The position numbers and the translations under genes are program-made. Positions 25,266-35,388 of a DNA stretch of 43,403 nt are shown here, piece by piece (the stretch's first letter is position 1; every line of letters starts with the position of its first letter). The notes below the pieces were generated by a model that did no database searches, was not told where the DNA came from, and saw only the letters and a list, made by a program, of their open reading frames with translations. This DNA comes from Flavobacteriales bacterium (GTDB lineage Bacteria; Bacteroidota; Bacteroidia; Flavobacteriales_D; Sanyastnellaceae), in assembly GCA_947442505.1 (NCBI GenBank), contig CANEVR010000016.1, forward strand, positions 1 to 43,403, in the 5' to 3' direction.

Positions 25266-26245
25266 ATAGAATAATATTGGGATTTGTCTTTGTTTTCTCT
25301 TTGATTGCTTCTGAAGCGTTGATTGCTCAGCGCAACTTCATTCAAAGTGCTCGTTCAAGGAAAATGCATCGACATCATTTGAATGAAATTGTTTTAAAGT
25401 TCAACAATGGCGAGGAGGGACACGCCTGGGTCTCGCATCAAGGAAAGCCAAAGTTGCTTTTGCTTCATGGTATAACAGGGAATGCTGAAGTTCAATACGC
25501 CAGGAATGCTTCTAAGTTGAGTAAGCATTATGACGTGATAGCCTTGGATCTTAAATTTCATGGAGAATCCAAGAATATTCCTCAAGGTTATTCCATCCAA
25601 GATCAAGTGCATTGGGTTGCTGAATGTATGTTATTGTTATCCCAGTTGCACAATGATGAAGGCTATCAAAAGGTTCATGTTGTTGGAAATTCATACGGCG
25701 GAATAGTCGCTGGAATCTTTGCAGATCAATATCCCAATATGACAAGTCAGCTTACAATGATTGATGCCCCAATACGATTTTTTGGCGCATCAATGGCCGA
25801 TTCTATTGCGCATTCGGTTGGGCTTCAAGATTTTTTTGATTTGTTGTCTCCAACAAACGCTGCGGTATTTAACACACGAACAAAGTTGTCATTGCATCGA
25901 AAAATATGGGTGCCGCGTTTTGTGGCCAATCAGATTATTGAAAATGATTTAAAACCAAGGCGCGTAGATCACGAGCAGTTGGTAGATGATTTAAGGAAAA
26001 GTGAGGAGTATTGGATCAGTTACAATTTTCAATGGAATTGCAAGGTCAACATATTCTGGGGGGATGCAGATCGATTGATTCCGCTTGAGGTCGGAAGAAA
26101 ACAAGCTGAATATTTTAAGGGAATCAACTATACAGAGCTTGAAAAGGTTGGGCATGTCTGGAATATGGAGAGACCCAAACAATTCAATCAATGGTTAATA
26201 AAAAATCAGAATAGATACAGAACGCTTATTAACCCAAGTTTTTAA
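25262..26245 (+). CDS. secreted/periplasmic alpha/beta hydrolase
   Basis: 327 residues with an N-terminal signal peptide (ILGFVFVFSLIASEALIAQ). The fold is a classical alpha/beta hydrolase: LLLLHGITGNAEVQYARNAS with the oxyanion HG, VVGNSYGGIVAG with nucleophile Ser144, FWGDADRLIP with the acid (Asp268 or Asp270), and KVGHVWNMERP with His298. The substrate is unknown. It overlaps the mutarotase by four bases (ATGA), so it belongs to the same operon and might deacylate the imported sugar or its precursor outside the inner membrane, which is inference only. Confidence 0.85.
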   Translation: MNRIILGFVFVFSLIASEALIAQRNFIQSARSRKMHRHHLNEIVLKFNNGEEGHAWVSHQGKPKLLLLHGITGNAEVQYARNASKLSKHYDVIALDLKFHGESKNIPQGYSIQDQVHWVAECMLLLSQLHNDEGYQKVHVVGNSYGGIVAGIFADQYPNMTSQLTMIDAPIRFFGASMADSIAHSVGLQDFFDLLSPTNAAVFNTRTKLSLHRKIWVPRFVANQIIENDLKPRRVDHEQLVDDLRKSEEYWISYNFQWNCKVNIFWGDADRLIPLEVGRKQAEYFKGINYTELEKVGHVWNMERPKQFNQWLIKNQNRYRTLINPSF

Positions 26246-26249
26246 AACG

Positions 26250-26257
26250 TAAGTTTG
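26250..26257 (+). promoter_or_regulatory. -7 box of marC
   Basis: A perfect TAAGTTTG ends four bases before the ATG at 26262. No TTG lies at the usual -33 distance. It sits in the only gap (16 bases) between the hydrolase and marC, so marC-rnhA may form a separate unit. Confidence 0.4.
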
Positions 26258-26261
26258 CAGC

Positions 26262-26840
26262 ATGATTATTTTGGCAGAAATAGGTTCTTGTTTTATGGTT
26301 TTGTTTGCCGTCATTGATATTGTTGGCAGTCTCCCCATCATCATTGATATTAAAAACAAAACAGGCAATATTCAACCTGTAACGACAACCTTGGTTTCCA
26401 TGGTTCTGATGATTGTTTTTCTGATTGGTGGAGAAACGGTATTGGGGTTGTTTGGCGTTGATGTCTACAGTTTTGCTGTAGCGGGTGCATTTATCTTGTT
26501 TTTTATTGCTTTAGAAATGATTTTAGGTATTCAGCTTTTTAAACAGAAGGAAGGTCTCACGCACGTAGCGAGCATTGTTCCATTGGCATTTCCTACGATA
26601 GCTGGAGCGGGTACAATATCCACTTTGATTTCATTGCGCGCAGAGTATCAAATGATCAATATTATCATAGCCATTCTTCTCAATGTACCCATCATATTTA
26701 TGGTGTTGAAATTGTCGGGTCGACTGCAAAAGCTTTTAGGGCCAGGCGGAATTGCTATAATTGAAAAGGCCTTTGGCATCATTCTTTTGGCCATAGCCAT
26801 TAAATTATTCTCAAAGAATTTAGGTGTTCTGATTCAATAA
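26262..26840 (+). CDS. MarC family integral membrane protein
   Basis: 192 residues with about six hydrophobic segments. [20 protein letters not shown] is the MarC-family opening, and [19 protein letters not shown] is its second half-repeat signature. The family is widespread and its function is not established; despite the name, a link to multiple antibiotic resistance was not supported. It is followed one base later by rnhA. Confidence 0.9.
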   Translation: MIILAEIGSCFMVLFAVIDIVGSLPIIIDIKNKTGNIQPVTTTLVSMVLMIVFLIGGETVLGLFGVDVYSFAVAGAFILFFIALEMILGIQLFKQKEGLTHVASIVPLAFPTIAGAGTISTLISLRAEYQMINIIIAILLNVPIIFMVLKLSGRLQKLLGPGGIAIIEKAFGIILLAIAIKLFSKNLGVLIQ

Positions 26841-26841
26841 T

Positions 26842-27315
26842 ATGCCAGTAGTAAAATTATTTGCGGATGGTGCGGCATCTGGTAACCCTGGCCCTGGTGG
26901 CTTTGGTACAGTTCTTCAGAGCGGTAAGCATGAAAAGGAAATCAGTGGAGGGTTTAGAAGGACAACGAACAACCGCATGGAATTGATGGCAGTGATTGAA
27001 GGATTAAAGGCACTTACTGTTATCCCTTGTGATGTATGCATCGTATCTGATTCTAAATATGTGGTGGATGCATTTGAGAAAAAATGGATAACGGGTTGGC
27101 AAAAAAGACAATGGAAGAATGTCAAAAATCCTGATTTATGGAAGCAGCTCATTGTTTTGGTGGATAAACACAAGGTTACTTGGCAGTGGATTAAAGGTCA
27201 TGCGGGTCATGCAGAGAACGAGCGATGTGATCGCTTAGCGGTTCAAGCACGCATGAAATCCAACTTGCCCATAGATGCTTTCTTTGAAGCGCAAGAGAAC
27301 ATGAACATCATTTGA
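26842..27315 (+). CDS. rnhA: RNase HI
   Basis: Removes RNA from RNA-DNA hybrids. 157 residues with all four catalytic carboxylates visible: [14 protein letters not shown] (Asp9), [12 protein letters not shown] (Glu47), [11 protein letters not shown] (Asp70) and CDRLAVQA (Asp130), plus [11 protein letters not shown] with the catalytic histidine. The basic protrusion [15 protein letters not shown], as in the E. coli enzyme, is present. Its stop overlaps the convergent gene on the minus strand by eight bases. Confidence 0.96.
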   Translation: MPVVKLFADGAASGNPGPGGFGTVLQSGKHEKEISGGFRRTTNNRMELMAVIEGLKALTVIPCDVCIVSDSKYVVDAFEKKWITGWQKRQWKNVKNPDLWKQLIVLVDKHKVTWQWIKGHAGHAENERCDRLAVQARMKSNLPIDAFFEAQENMNII

Positions 27316-30301
27316 TAAGTAACGTTACCGTTCCTTTGCTCTCAAAATCAACACCTCCATACAACTTGCCTTTGCATGTATACACGTATACATCCTCTGG
27401 ACACATTTGGTCTTGATAGAATCCATTCCAACCTTTCCAGATGTCATTTGTAATAAACAACAACTCTCCCCATTTGTTAAAAATCATCATTTCAAACTCA
27501 GCAACAGATCTGAAATGCGGATGGAAAATATTATTGGAAAAATCATATCTCACATAGGCACCGTCGGCAGGATTGAGGAGTGTTGGTGAGAACGCATCGG
27601 GCATTTCAATAAAACCATCTGTTGTTACTAGAATTCCTTTGGGGTGTTCATACCTGTCGGTGCATCCGTAAGAATTACTGGCCACTAAAGTCAGGGGATA
27701 TTGCCCCACCAACTGATAGTATGCATAAGGTTCAAAGGCATTGCTGGTTACCCCATTTCCAAAATCCCAATAATATGAATTGGCTCCGGAAGAAAGATTG
27801 ATAACAACAGCTGAGTCAACCACTGCGGCAATTGTAGTTTCTAGAATATTAAAGAAAGCTTCTGGTGCTGGATATATTTCTATTGCATCTTCAATTCGTG
27901 CCGTATCGGTAGTTCCGTCAAAGCCGTGAGCCAAAAGTGTGACATCGTAGAACCCAGTGTTGTTGTAGGTGTGAGATGTTGTTTCGGCGTTGGTAGTGTC
28001 CCCATCACCAAAAATCCACTCTACAGATTGGGCATATGTGCTGGTGTGGTTGAAATTAAAACTGCTTCCTGGACATCCGGAATAGCTGAGATTAAAATCG
28101 GCGATGGGAGCAGGTGGCACAATTTGTATGACTTGTATGGTCGTATCTGAACACCACTCATTTTGTGTGATCAATGCGATTTCAAAATCTCCCCAAGTAT
28201 CAAAATTCAAAGTTCCGGGTTGCCATGCGGTAGTTGAATTGCTCTGCCACATCCATTCGGAGGTAAGCGTTCCACTTCCTGAGCTTTCATTGTTTACAGA
28301 AACAGATGCGTTGGGGAAAATTTGAGAAACAGGATCGAGCGAGAAAGCTGCGACAGCGGGCATCATGGTTTGAATGGTAAAGAATGCCGTGTTTGTGCAC
28401 CCTTGTGCATTCTGAACAGTAAGGGTCACTTGATAACTGGTATCGTTGGCACCACCTTGAAAAATATGATTGGGTGATTCAATGATGTCGGACGAGCCAT
28501 CACCAAACTGCCAATTGAAATTAAGAACTTCGGGATTGATATCGGTAAATTGAACCAGCAAAGGCGCACATCCTTGAAGGGTTGAAATGTTGGTCATCAC
28601 TTCGGGAATTGGATTCATCACAACATTGATTGTCGTGAAACATCCGTATACATTGCTGATGGTATAAACGGTGTTGACGCTTGGGGATATTTGTCCTGAA
28701 TTGCCATTGGCATTGATGTTGGCTCCAATGCTGTTGTTCCAGGTGTAAGCGCTATTGGGTGAGATAAGGACATCCAAAGATTGACCGGGACAAATCGCTG
28801 CATTGTTGATGTTGTTGGTGGGGTTGGCAATGATGGTAATAAAAACAGAATCTAGTTTTATTGGACAATCATCATAGGTGGCCTGCAAATAGTACATTCC
28901 ATTCATACTGAACTGCGCATTACCCAAATCATGGGTGAGTCCATTGAGTGTTCCTCCATTGGGTGTAATCCAAGAAAAACTACCAGGTCCGCTAGCGGGC
29001 TCACCATTTAAGATCAACGGTTCATTGTGGCAATAAAATGCATCATTCAATATGTTGGCTTGGGGACTTGTAATGGAAGGTAGGTTGAGCAGAGCGCTAT
29101 TGGAACCGCAAAGATTGGACGCCGTAATTTCAAATTGATTGTTGTCTCCAATGACAAAATAAGCAGTGTCACCTGATAGACCAATGTAGTTGGTGTTGAT
29201 CCAAGTAAAGGAGGTATCACAAACTCCCCAAACAGCAACGGTATCTCCTATGCATGGAGTATTGTCTTCGGTGTAAAGCGCTATCTGAGGAACAGGGCCA
29301 TCTTCAGGAATTGTAAAGTCAAGGGTAATGGGTGTTGCGCATGTTATTCCCATGTCTTGAATCTCAAGGGAATAACTACCGGGCGCAAGGTTATTGGCAA
29401 TAGGACCACTCAACGCAGGATTAAAAGACCAATCATAATCAAAAGGACCATCTCCTCCATCTGTTGTGATGGCGGCAACACCATTGTCCATTCCGCACTC
29501 AGATGCCGTCACATTGATGGACGCCTCCAACGCATTGGTGCAGGAAATAAAGTCAATCAAAACCCCAGAGTCAATGCTGCCATCCCCACTGTCTCCTATG
29601 ATCAGTTTAAAGTGATAGGTTTGGCAGGGTACCACTTTGATTTTGGGAGACAACACAACCGTCCTTCCGTCATATTGGATTTGTGATCCATTGGTATTGT
29701 CTACATAGTATGCGCTGTTGTTGTTTGCATTGACATTGTCAATGCTGACCACTGTATTATTTGGAAGACGGGCAATGTTGTAAGCGTTGTACATTCCCCC
29801 TGCAGGGTTGGGTCCAAAAATAAAAAATGCAAATGCGTCATTGTATCCTTCATTGACAAATTCCATGTATTCGTCAGAACCGAAGACGAACCTAATGGTC
29901 AATGTATCGCATTGGGGAATGATATCCAACTCAAGTGCGCAAACGTCTCTATTGGCTTGCGGAACAATGGAGGTCAAATGAGGGTCGCTGTATTGCGTGC
30001 CATTATCTACTCCATAAGATGGGGCATTGTTGGCTCCTGCCATGCCTTGCGCATTTCCTGTAGTGAGAACAATTCCATTGGTAATGCCCAATGAGGTACT
30101 GCCACCATTGGCAAATGCTCCATAGGCCAATGGGTTACAATTGATGGTTGGGTTTCCCTGAATGGTAATCCCACTCCCTGTCAACGCATCACCCATCTGA
30201 AAAGCACTGCCACCTGGAATAACGGTCAATTGCGCATCACCAATTACCGAAATGGTTAGGGCAAGCATTAATATACAAAGCGAATGGATCTTCTTTTTCA
30301 T
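27308..30301 (-). CDS. large secreted PKD-type surface protein, T9SS type B (gliding-associated C-terminal domain)
   Basis: 997 residues from the ATG at 30301, which opens a clean signal peptide ([20 protein letters not shown]). A longer reading to 30340 only prepends 13 non-signal residues. The N-terminal third is a choice-of-anchor-L domain: LVSNGI-type segments appear as [18 protein letters not shown], then [20 protein letters not shown] and [20 protein letters not shown]. Ig/PKD-like domains follow: [36 protein letters not shown] and [18 protein letters not shown]. The end is the type B domain seen in gliding-associated proteins: [10 protein letters not shown], then [17 protein letters not shown]. 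This architecture marks exported adhesin-like proteins. It converges on rnhA and diverges from the glycosidase-like gene at 30387. Confidence 0.88.
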   Translation of the reverse strand: MKKKIHSLCILMLALTISVIGDAQLTVIPGGSAFQMGDALTGSGITIQGNPTINCNPLAYGAFANGGSTSLGITNGIVLTTGNAQGMAGANNAPSYGVDNGTQYSDPHLTSIVPQANRDVCALELDIIPQCDTLTIRFVFGSDEYMEFVNEGYNDAFAFFIFGPNPAGGMYNAYNIARLPNNTVVSIDNVNANNNSAYYVDNTNGSQIQYDGRTVVLSPKIKVVPCQTYHFKLIIGDSGDGSIDSGVLIDFISCTNALEASINVTASECGMDNGVAAITTDGGDGPFDYDWSFNPALSGPIANNLAPGSYSLEIQDMGITCATPITLDFTIPEDGPVPQIALYTEDNTPCIGDTVAVWGVCDTSFTWINTNYIGLSGDTAYFVIGDNNQFEITASNLCGSNSALLNLPSITSPQANILNDAFYCHNEPLILNGEPASGPGSFSWITPNGGTLNGLTHDLGNAQFSMNGMYYLQATYDDCPIKLDSVFITIIANPTNNINNAAICPGQSLDVLISPNSAYTWNNSIGANINANGNSGQISPSVNTVYTISNVYGCFTTINVVMNPIPEVMTNISTLQGCAPLLVQFTDINPEVLNFNWQFGDGSSDIIESPNHIFQGGANDTSYQVTLTVQNAQGCTNTAFFTIQTMMPAVAAFSLDPVSQIFPNASVSVNNESSGSGTLTSEWMWQSNSTTAWQPGTLNFDTWGDFEIALITQNEWCSDTTIQVIQIVPPAPIADFNLSYSGCPGSSFNFNHTSTYAQSVEWIFGDGDTTNAETTSHTYNNTGFYDVTLLAHGFDGTTDTARIEDAIEIYPAPEAFFNILETTIAAVVDSAVVINLSSGANSYYWDFGNGVTSNAFEPYAYYQLVGQYPLTLVASNSYGCTDRYEHPKGILVTTDGFIEMPDAFSPTLLNPADGAYVRYDFSNNIFHPHFRSVAEFEMMIFNKWGELLFITNDIWKGWNGFYQDQMCPEDVYVYTCKGKLYGGVDFESKGTVTLLIK

Positions 30302-30374
30302 GAATTCTGCTATCTCGGGCAAGTTACAAAATATCTTCATATCCTTGGATTACGAAATCCTGACCAACAAGGTT

Positions 30375-30382
30375 TATTTTTG
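30375..30382 (+). promoter_or_regulatory. -7 box of the glycosidase-like gene
   Basis: A perfect TATTTTTG ends four bases before the ATG at 30387. The nearest TTG upstream (30345-30347) is 27 bases away, longer than usual. Confidence 0.4.
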
Positions 30383-30386
30383 AAAA

Positions 30387-33119
30387 ATGAAAAAAGTCTT
30401 GCTATTCCTGTCCCTTCTCGTTTTTACGCGTTCCCTCTTTGCTCAAGAGAATATTGTAGTATATCCAGAATACAATTATTTTTTTAGTGATGAAAAACCC
30501 ATCTGTTGGATAACCACCGAAAGCCAAAATCCACAAGATGTTTCAATTCTGCTGAGAAATGGAAGAGTGATTTTTCGGGATAGCATCAGTTCCAACTCGC
30601 AGAAGTCATTTTTAATATTGCCTCTGGAGCGTGAGGAGTTCGAGATCACTGGTGATGGTGAAATTCAAATCCCTGTAAGAATTTTATGCAATCAAAATCT
30701 CACATACGATACCATAGAGATCAAAACATTACCGCGCAAAGACAATGCGGTAAGGATACATTTTCTTTCAGGATTGTTGGAAACTTCCATGGCAACCCAA
30801 CATCATTTTGTAGGTAATGAGCAAAGGTCAAAGTTTTTTCCTTTCGGTTTTTATGCACGGGAAAGGGATGATTTTGAGTGGATTCTAAGAACGGAAGCCA
30901 TGAATGGTTTCAACCTATATTCACCTTATCAAGCCATTGAGGATTCCACCATATTGCGGCGCAAGGCATACATGGATTTGTGCGCCAAATTGGGTATGCG
31001 GGTGAATTACAATCTCCAGCAAATTTGCCCATTGAAGGAAAGTGATTCGCCAGAAGTTAAAAAAGAAAAGCTGCGTAAATTACAACAAGAGGTTAGGATG
31101 TTTAAAGATCATCCAGCGCTTTTGAGCTGGTATGTCAGTGATGAACCAGATGGTCAATTTATCAAGCCCAGTGAGTTGGCCGAGTCTGTTGCGTTGATTC
31201 GCAAATTAGACCCGCATCATCCCATTTCTATGGTTTTTGTTGATCCCAAACCCAGTCTTCCTTACCAAGATTTATTGGACATTGTGATGACCGATCCTTA
31301 TCCGATTCCCGGAAATTCAGTGGTCAATGCCGGAGAGTATCTGAGGAAGCTCAAGGAATATTATCAATTTAAAAAACACATTTGGATAGTGCCTCAGGCC
31401 TTTGGTGGACAGGAGTTTTGGCAAAGAGAACCAACCCCTGAAGAGCTCCGAGCAATGGTCTATTTGGGCGTCATCAACGGAGCAATGGCCTCTCAAGCAT
31501 TCATCCGTCACGTGGGACAAAGTTTTCCCAAGAATCCAGCCATGTGGTCGGCATACCACCAATCCGCTAGAGAGTTACAGTTTTTGTCCAAGGATATTCA
31601 GTATCAAAACGAAATTAAAGCATTTAAAGAGAAGGATTGGTGGAACAAGATGAAGGTTGAGGCTGCTTGTTTTAAGGGGGAGAATCCCAATCATCAGCTT
31701 TTTATTTTGGTCAATTTGGAAAATACGCACAAGATTATCAATTGTCCAATGGGAGCGGATTACGAGAGTGGTGAATGGCATTTTATCGCTGAGAACCGGA
31801 GGGTGAAATCTGAAGAAATGTTTGAATGGGTATTGAATCCATTTGAAGTAAAATTGGTTCGGTTTGAAAGAAATAAGTTGTCTTTAAATACCATGATGAA
31901 CAAAGAGTGGGAAGGCAATTTGATAAGGGATTTTAGTTTTGAGCAATGGACGAGTGCAGGAATTCCAACGGCTTGTTATCTGCACATGAGCAAAGAACAC
32001 GGGGCAACAGCCATCCTCGATAGGTCAGGAGCGCACCATGGAGAAGTCAGTCTAAGATTGAATAATCTGGGCGGTGAGCGTGCACACGATAATTCGCAGG
32101 AGATAAGTTTTTATCAATTTGAGACGGTTGCTAATCACGCCTATGTTCTTAGTTTTTGGGCATATGCGGAACAAACCAATAATAAATCGGGCATCGAGAA
32201 TCGTGTTGCATTGCGCATAGAAAAGCCTTGGGGTAAATTTATTTGGCATGATACAATAGCCATTCTCTCGGGTTGGCATCGATATGATGTCTCCTATATA
32301 CCGTCCGTTGGGGAGGACAGAAACATGTTGGAGTTGCGCACAATCAATGAAGGCTTTGTTTGGTTTGATCAAATCCAATGGGTGGAATCTCCTTCTATCA
32401 TTATGGGCGGCGAAATTTTTGATGATCAAAGAACATTGAGTGCACAAGCCGTTGGGGATATATGTCCTTTGGACAAAATCACCTATGTCTTTACTCCGGT
32501 CGTTGGTGACTCCATTTATAGAGGTAATTTATCCCAAGGATTAGCGCTCAATAAACAAGGGACAGTGGTGGTGCAATATCTGTTGCCCAATGGTCAGTTT
32601 CAGAATTTGACCTGGCCTGTTTTGTTGCAGCATCATCGTTGGAAAAAAATAGAGTACACGCACGAGCCAAGTCTGAAGTATTTGGCAGGAGGAAAGGATG
32701 CTTTAATTGACGGGAAAATGGGAGAGTTTGTATGGGATGGGAAGTGGCAAGGATTTGAAGGCACGGATTTCGAAGTTGTGGTTGAGGCGGATACTGCTTC
32801 AGCGCCTTCCTCGATAGGGTTTAGATCACTTTCCAAAAAAAGTGCTTGGGTGTATTGGCCAACTGAGGTTGTTTTATCAGGCAGTTCTGACGGTATCCAT
32901 TTTGTGGAAATCGAGCGGCAGTCAGGGGTAGTACAAAATTATCAGGATGATGATGGCGTGAAGCAATTTCAGTTTTCTTTGAAATCAAATGAAACAACAA
33001 AAGATCAAAGAATGCGTTATTTCAAATTGAGCGCTCAATCCATCAAGAAATTGCCACAAGATCACCCGTTTGTTGGTGAAAAATCGTGGTTATTTATTGA
33101 TGAGATTTTGCTCCGATAA
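30387..33119 (+). CDS. secreted glycoside hydrolase-like protein with carbohydrate-binding and discoidin-like regions
   Basis: 910 residues. Signal peptide (KKVLLFLSLLVFTRSLFAQ), then a beta domain (about 25-135), then a TIM-barrel of the clan GH-A kind (about 140-500). LLSWYVSDEPDG (about 245-256) fits the strand-4 position of the acid/base glutamate (Glu253), and DIVMTDPYPIPG and HIWIVPQAFGGQEFW follow. After the barrel a jelly-roll resembling CBM4/9 modules begins at about residue 510 (LIRDFSFEQWTSAGIP). The last 200 residues recall the C-terminal part of GH20-like enzymes with a discoidin-type region: LAGGKDALIDGKMGE, WDGKWQGFEGTDFEVVV. I cannot assign a GH family. There is no T9SS tail, so it is probably periplasmic or released another way. 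The neighbours give no substrate clue. Confidence 0.7.
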   Translation: MKKVLLFLSLLVFTRSLFAQENIVVYPEYNYFFSDEKPICWITTESQNPQDVSILLRNGRVIFRDSISSNSQKSFLILPLEREEFEITGDGEIQIPVRILCNQNLTYDTIEIKTLPRKDNAVRIHFLSGLLETSMATQHHFVGNEQRSKFFPFGFYARERDDFEWILRTEAMNGFNLYSPYQAIEDSTILRRKAYMDLCAKLGMRVNYNLQQICPLKESDSPEVKKEKLRKLQQEVRMFKDHPALLSWYVSDEPDGQFIKPSELAESVALIRKLDPHHPISMVFVDPKPSLPYQDLLDIVMTDPYPIPGNSVVNAGEYLRKLKEYYQFKKHIWIVPQAFGGQEFWQREPTPEELRAMVYLGVINGAMASQAFIRHVGQSFPKNPAMWSAYHQSARELQFLSKDIQYQNEIKAFKEKDWWNKMKVEAACFKGENPNHQLFILVNLENTHKIINCPMGADYESGEWHFIAENRRVKSEEMFEWVLNPFEVKLVRFERNKLSLNTMMNKEWEGNLIRDFSFEQWTSAGIPTACYLHMSKEHGATAILDRSGAHHGEVSLRLNNLGGERAHDNSQEISFYQFETVANHAYVLSFWAYAEQTNNKSGIENRVALRIEKPWGKFIWHDTIAILSGWHRYDVSYIPSVGEDRNMLELRTINEGFVWFDQIQWVESPSIIMGGEIFDDQRTLSAQAVGDICPLDKITYVFTPVVGDSIYRGNLSQGLALNKQGTVVVQYLLPNGQFQNLTWPVLLQHHRWKKIEYTHEPSLKYLAGGKDALIDGKMGEFVWDGKWQGFEGTDFEVVVEADTASAPSSIGFRSLSKKSAWVYWPTEVVLSGSSDGIHFVEIERQSGVVQNYQDDDGVKQFQFSLKSNETTKDQRMRYFKLSAQSIKKLPQDHPFVGEKSWLFIDEILLR

Positions 33120-33130
33120 TGTTACCTTTG
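33097..33130 (+). promoter_or_regulatory. purL promoter
   Basis: TTG at 33097-33099, spacer of 23, then a perfect TACCTTTG at 33123-33130. It overlaps the end of the previous gene and gives a leader of about 10-15 bases before the ATG at 33146. Confidence 0.45.
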
Positions 33131-33145
33131 GGCAACTTTTAGATT

Positions 33146-35386
33146 ATGTCAGCAGCAACACAATTGGCTACTTTGGAGCAAGCCAAAGAAATGGGTTTAA
33201 TGCCCCAAGAATTTGAGAAAATCAAAGAAATTTTAGGGCGTACGCCTAACTTCACAGAGATGTGTGTTTACTCCGTGATGTGGAGCGAGCATTGCTCTTA
33301 CAAAAATTCAATCAAATGGTTGAAAACATTGCCCAAGGATGGACCGCACATGTTGGTCAAGGCAGGTGAAGAAAACGCGGGTTTGGTGGATATTGGCGAT
33401 GGATTGGGATGTGCCTTTAAAATTGAGTCACACAACCATCCTTCAGCCATAGAGCCTTATCAAGGTGCGGCAACAGGTGTGGGTGGAATCAATAGGGATA
33501 TCTTCACCATGGGAGCTCGTCCAGTTGCTTTGTTGAACTCTCTTCGTTTTGGGGAAATATCCAATCCAAAAACCCAGTGGTTGATGGAAGGAATCGTAAA
33601 AGGAATTGGCGATTATGGCAATGCTTTTGGAATTCCAACTGTTGGTGGTGAGGTTTATTTTGACGAAAGTTATCAAGTCAATCCATTGGTGAATGCCATG
33701 TCTGCAGGTCTGATTGATTCAACCAAAATCATTTCGGCCAAGGCCAGTGGGGTAGGGAATCCTGTGTTTATCGTCGGATCAGCTACTGGTAAAGATGGAA
33801 TCAAAGGCGCTTCTTTTGCGTCCAAGGATATTACAGAGGAATCCGCCAAAGATTTGCCTAGTGTTCAAGTAGGAGATCCTTTTCAAGAAAAGTTGTTATT
33901 GGAGGCAACCATGGAATTGGCTGAAATTGATGCCATCCGTGGTATGCAGGATATGGGGGCAGCAGGAATCACTTGTTCCACCTCTGAGATGAGTGCAGGT
34001 GGAAAAGTAGGAATGGATATCCATTTGGAAAAAGTACCAACGCGCCAACAAGGTATGTTGCCATTTGAAATTTTGTTGTCAGAATCTCAAGAGCGCATGC
34101 TGGTGGTGATAGAGAAAGGACATGAAGAGAAAGTGAAAGCCATTTTCGATAAGTGGGATTTGCATGCTGCAGAAATTGGCGTGGTGACTGAAGGTCCAAT
34201 GGTTCGTTATTTCATGAACGGAGAATTGGTCAGTGAGATTCCCGCAGAGTCGTTGGTTCTTGGCGGAGGTGCTCCACAATACGAAAGAGAATACAAGGAG
34301 CCTGCCTATTTCCAAGAGTCAAAGAAATTTGATATTGCAAACATTGAGCAACCGAAAGATTTTGTTCAGGCTGCGCAACAACTGATTGCATTGCCCAATA
34401 TTGCGAGCAAGCGATGGATTTATGAGCAGTATGACAGTATGGTGGGCACTGCAACCATGACAACCAATCGTCCCAGTGACGCGGGAGTAGTAAATATTAA
34501 GGGTAGCAATAAAGCATTGGTACTCACCGTGGATTGCAATGGAAGGTATGTCAATGCTGATCCAGAGGTAGGCACCATGATTGCTGTTTCAGAAGCTGCA
34601 CGAAATATTGTTTGTTCTGGAGGACAACCTTCAGCCATTACCAATTGTCTCAATTTTGGTAATCCATACATTCCTGAGGTATACTGGCAGTTTGTTGGAG
34701 CCATCAAAGGAATGGCAGCGGCTTGCCGCAAGTTCGAAACACCTGTTACAGGAGGTAATGTTAGTTTTTACAACCAAACCGTAAATGAGGATGGCACTTC
34801 CAAGCCTGTTTTTCCTACACCCACCATCGGGATGTTGGGTATCATGGAAGACAAATCCCATCACATGACTTTGGACTTTAAATACAAAGGGGATTTGATT
34901 TATTTGATCGGAGAAAGCCAAGACGATTTGAATTCTTCCGAGTATTTGTACAATGTTTTGGGAGTGAAGAATACACCCGCTCCTCATTTTAATCTAGAAG
35001 AAGAATTTGCATTGCATCATTTCTTGAAACACATGATTCAAAACAACCTGATCAATGCAGCGCACGATATCAGCGATGGTGGATTGTGGGTGACATTGGC
35101 AGAGATGGGAATGTCAGCCAAATTGGGATTTGATATTGAGACGCCCTTGGAATTCAGAAAAGATGCATTCCTCTTCGGCGAGTCTCAAAGCAGAGTGGTA
35201 GTCACTGTTCCTGAAAGAGACAAGGATGCATTCTTGGATTTTGTACTAGAAAACAAAGTTCCAGCAATGCTTCTGGGTCACGTAACCAAAGGTCGTTTTA
35301 CCATCGATGGGGAAGAGTATGGATCAGTGGATGAAATTGGAGAACTTTACAACAATGCCATTGGCAATTTCATGAAGAAGAAGTAA
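33146..35386 (+). CDS. purL: PurL, phosphoribosylformylglycinamidine synthase (small-type subunit)
   Basis: Catalyses the ATP-dependent conversion of FGAR to FGAM in purine synthesis. 746 residues, the size of the small PurL that works with separate PurQ (glutaminase) and PurS; there is no glutaminase domain. [14 protein letters not shown] holds the catalytic histidine (His49). Other signatures: [66 protein letters not shown], and in the second half [18 protein letters not shown] and [16 protein letters not shown]. purQ and purS are not in this window. It is followed two bases later by the PASTA gene. Confidence 0.96.
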   Translation: MSAATQLATLEQAKEMGLMPQEFEKIKEILGRTPNFTEMCVYSVMWSEHCSYKNSIKWLKTLPKDGPHMLVKAGEENAGLVDIGDGLGCAFKIESHNHPSAIEPYQGAATGVGGINRDIFTMGARPVALLNSLRFGEISNPKTQWLMEGIVKGIGDYGNAFGIPTVGGEVYFDESYQVNPLVNAMSAGLIDSTKIISAKASGVGNPVFIVGSATGKDGIKGASFASKDITEESAKDLPSVQVGDPFQEKLLLEATMELAEIDAIRGMQDMGAAGITCSTSEMSAGGKVGMDIHLEKVPTRQQGMLPFEILLSESQERMLVVIEKGHEEKVKAIFDKWDLHAAEIGVVTEGPMVRYFMNGELVSEIPAESLVLGGGAPQYEREYKEPAYFQESKKFDIANIEQPKDFVQAAQQLIALPNIASKRWIYEQYDSMVGTATMTTNRPSDAGVVNIKGSNKALVLTVDCNGRYVNADPEVGTMIAVSEAARNIVCSGGQPSAITNCLNFGNPYIPEVYWQFVGAIKGMAAACRKFETPVTGGNVSFYNQTVNEDGTSKPVFPTPTIGMLGIMEDKSHHMTLDFKYKGDLIYLIGESQDDLNSSEYLYNVLGVKNTPAPHFNLEEEFALHHFLKHMIQNNLINAAHDISDGGLWVTLAEMGMSAKLGFDIETPLEFRKDAFLFGESQSRVVVTVPERDKDAFLDFVLENKVPAMLLGHVTKGRFTIDGEEYGSVDEIGELYNNAIGNFMKKK

Positions 35387-35388
35387 GC

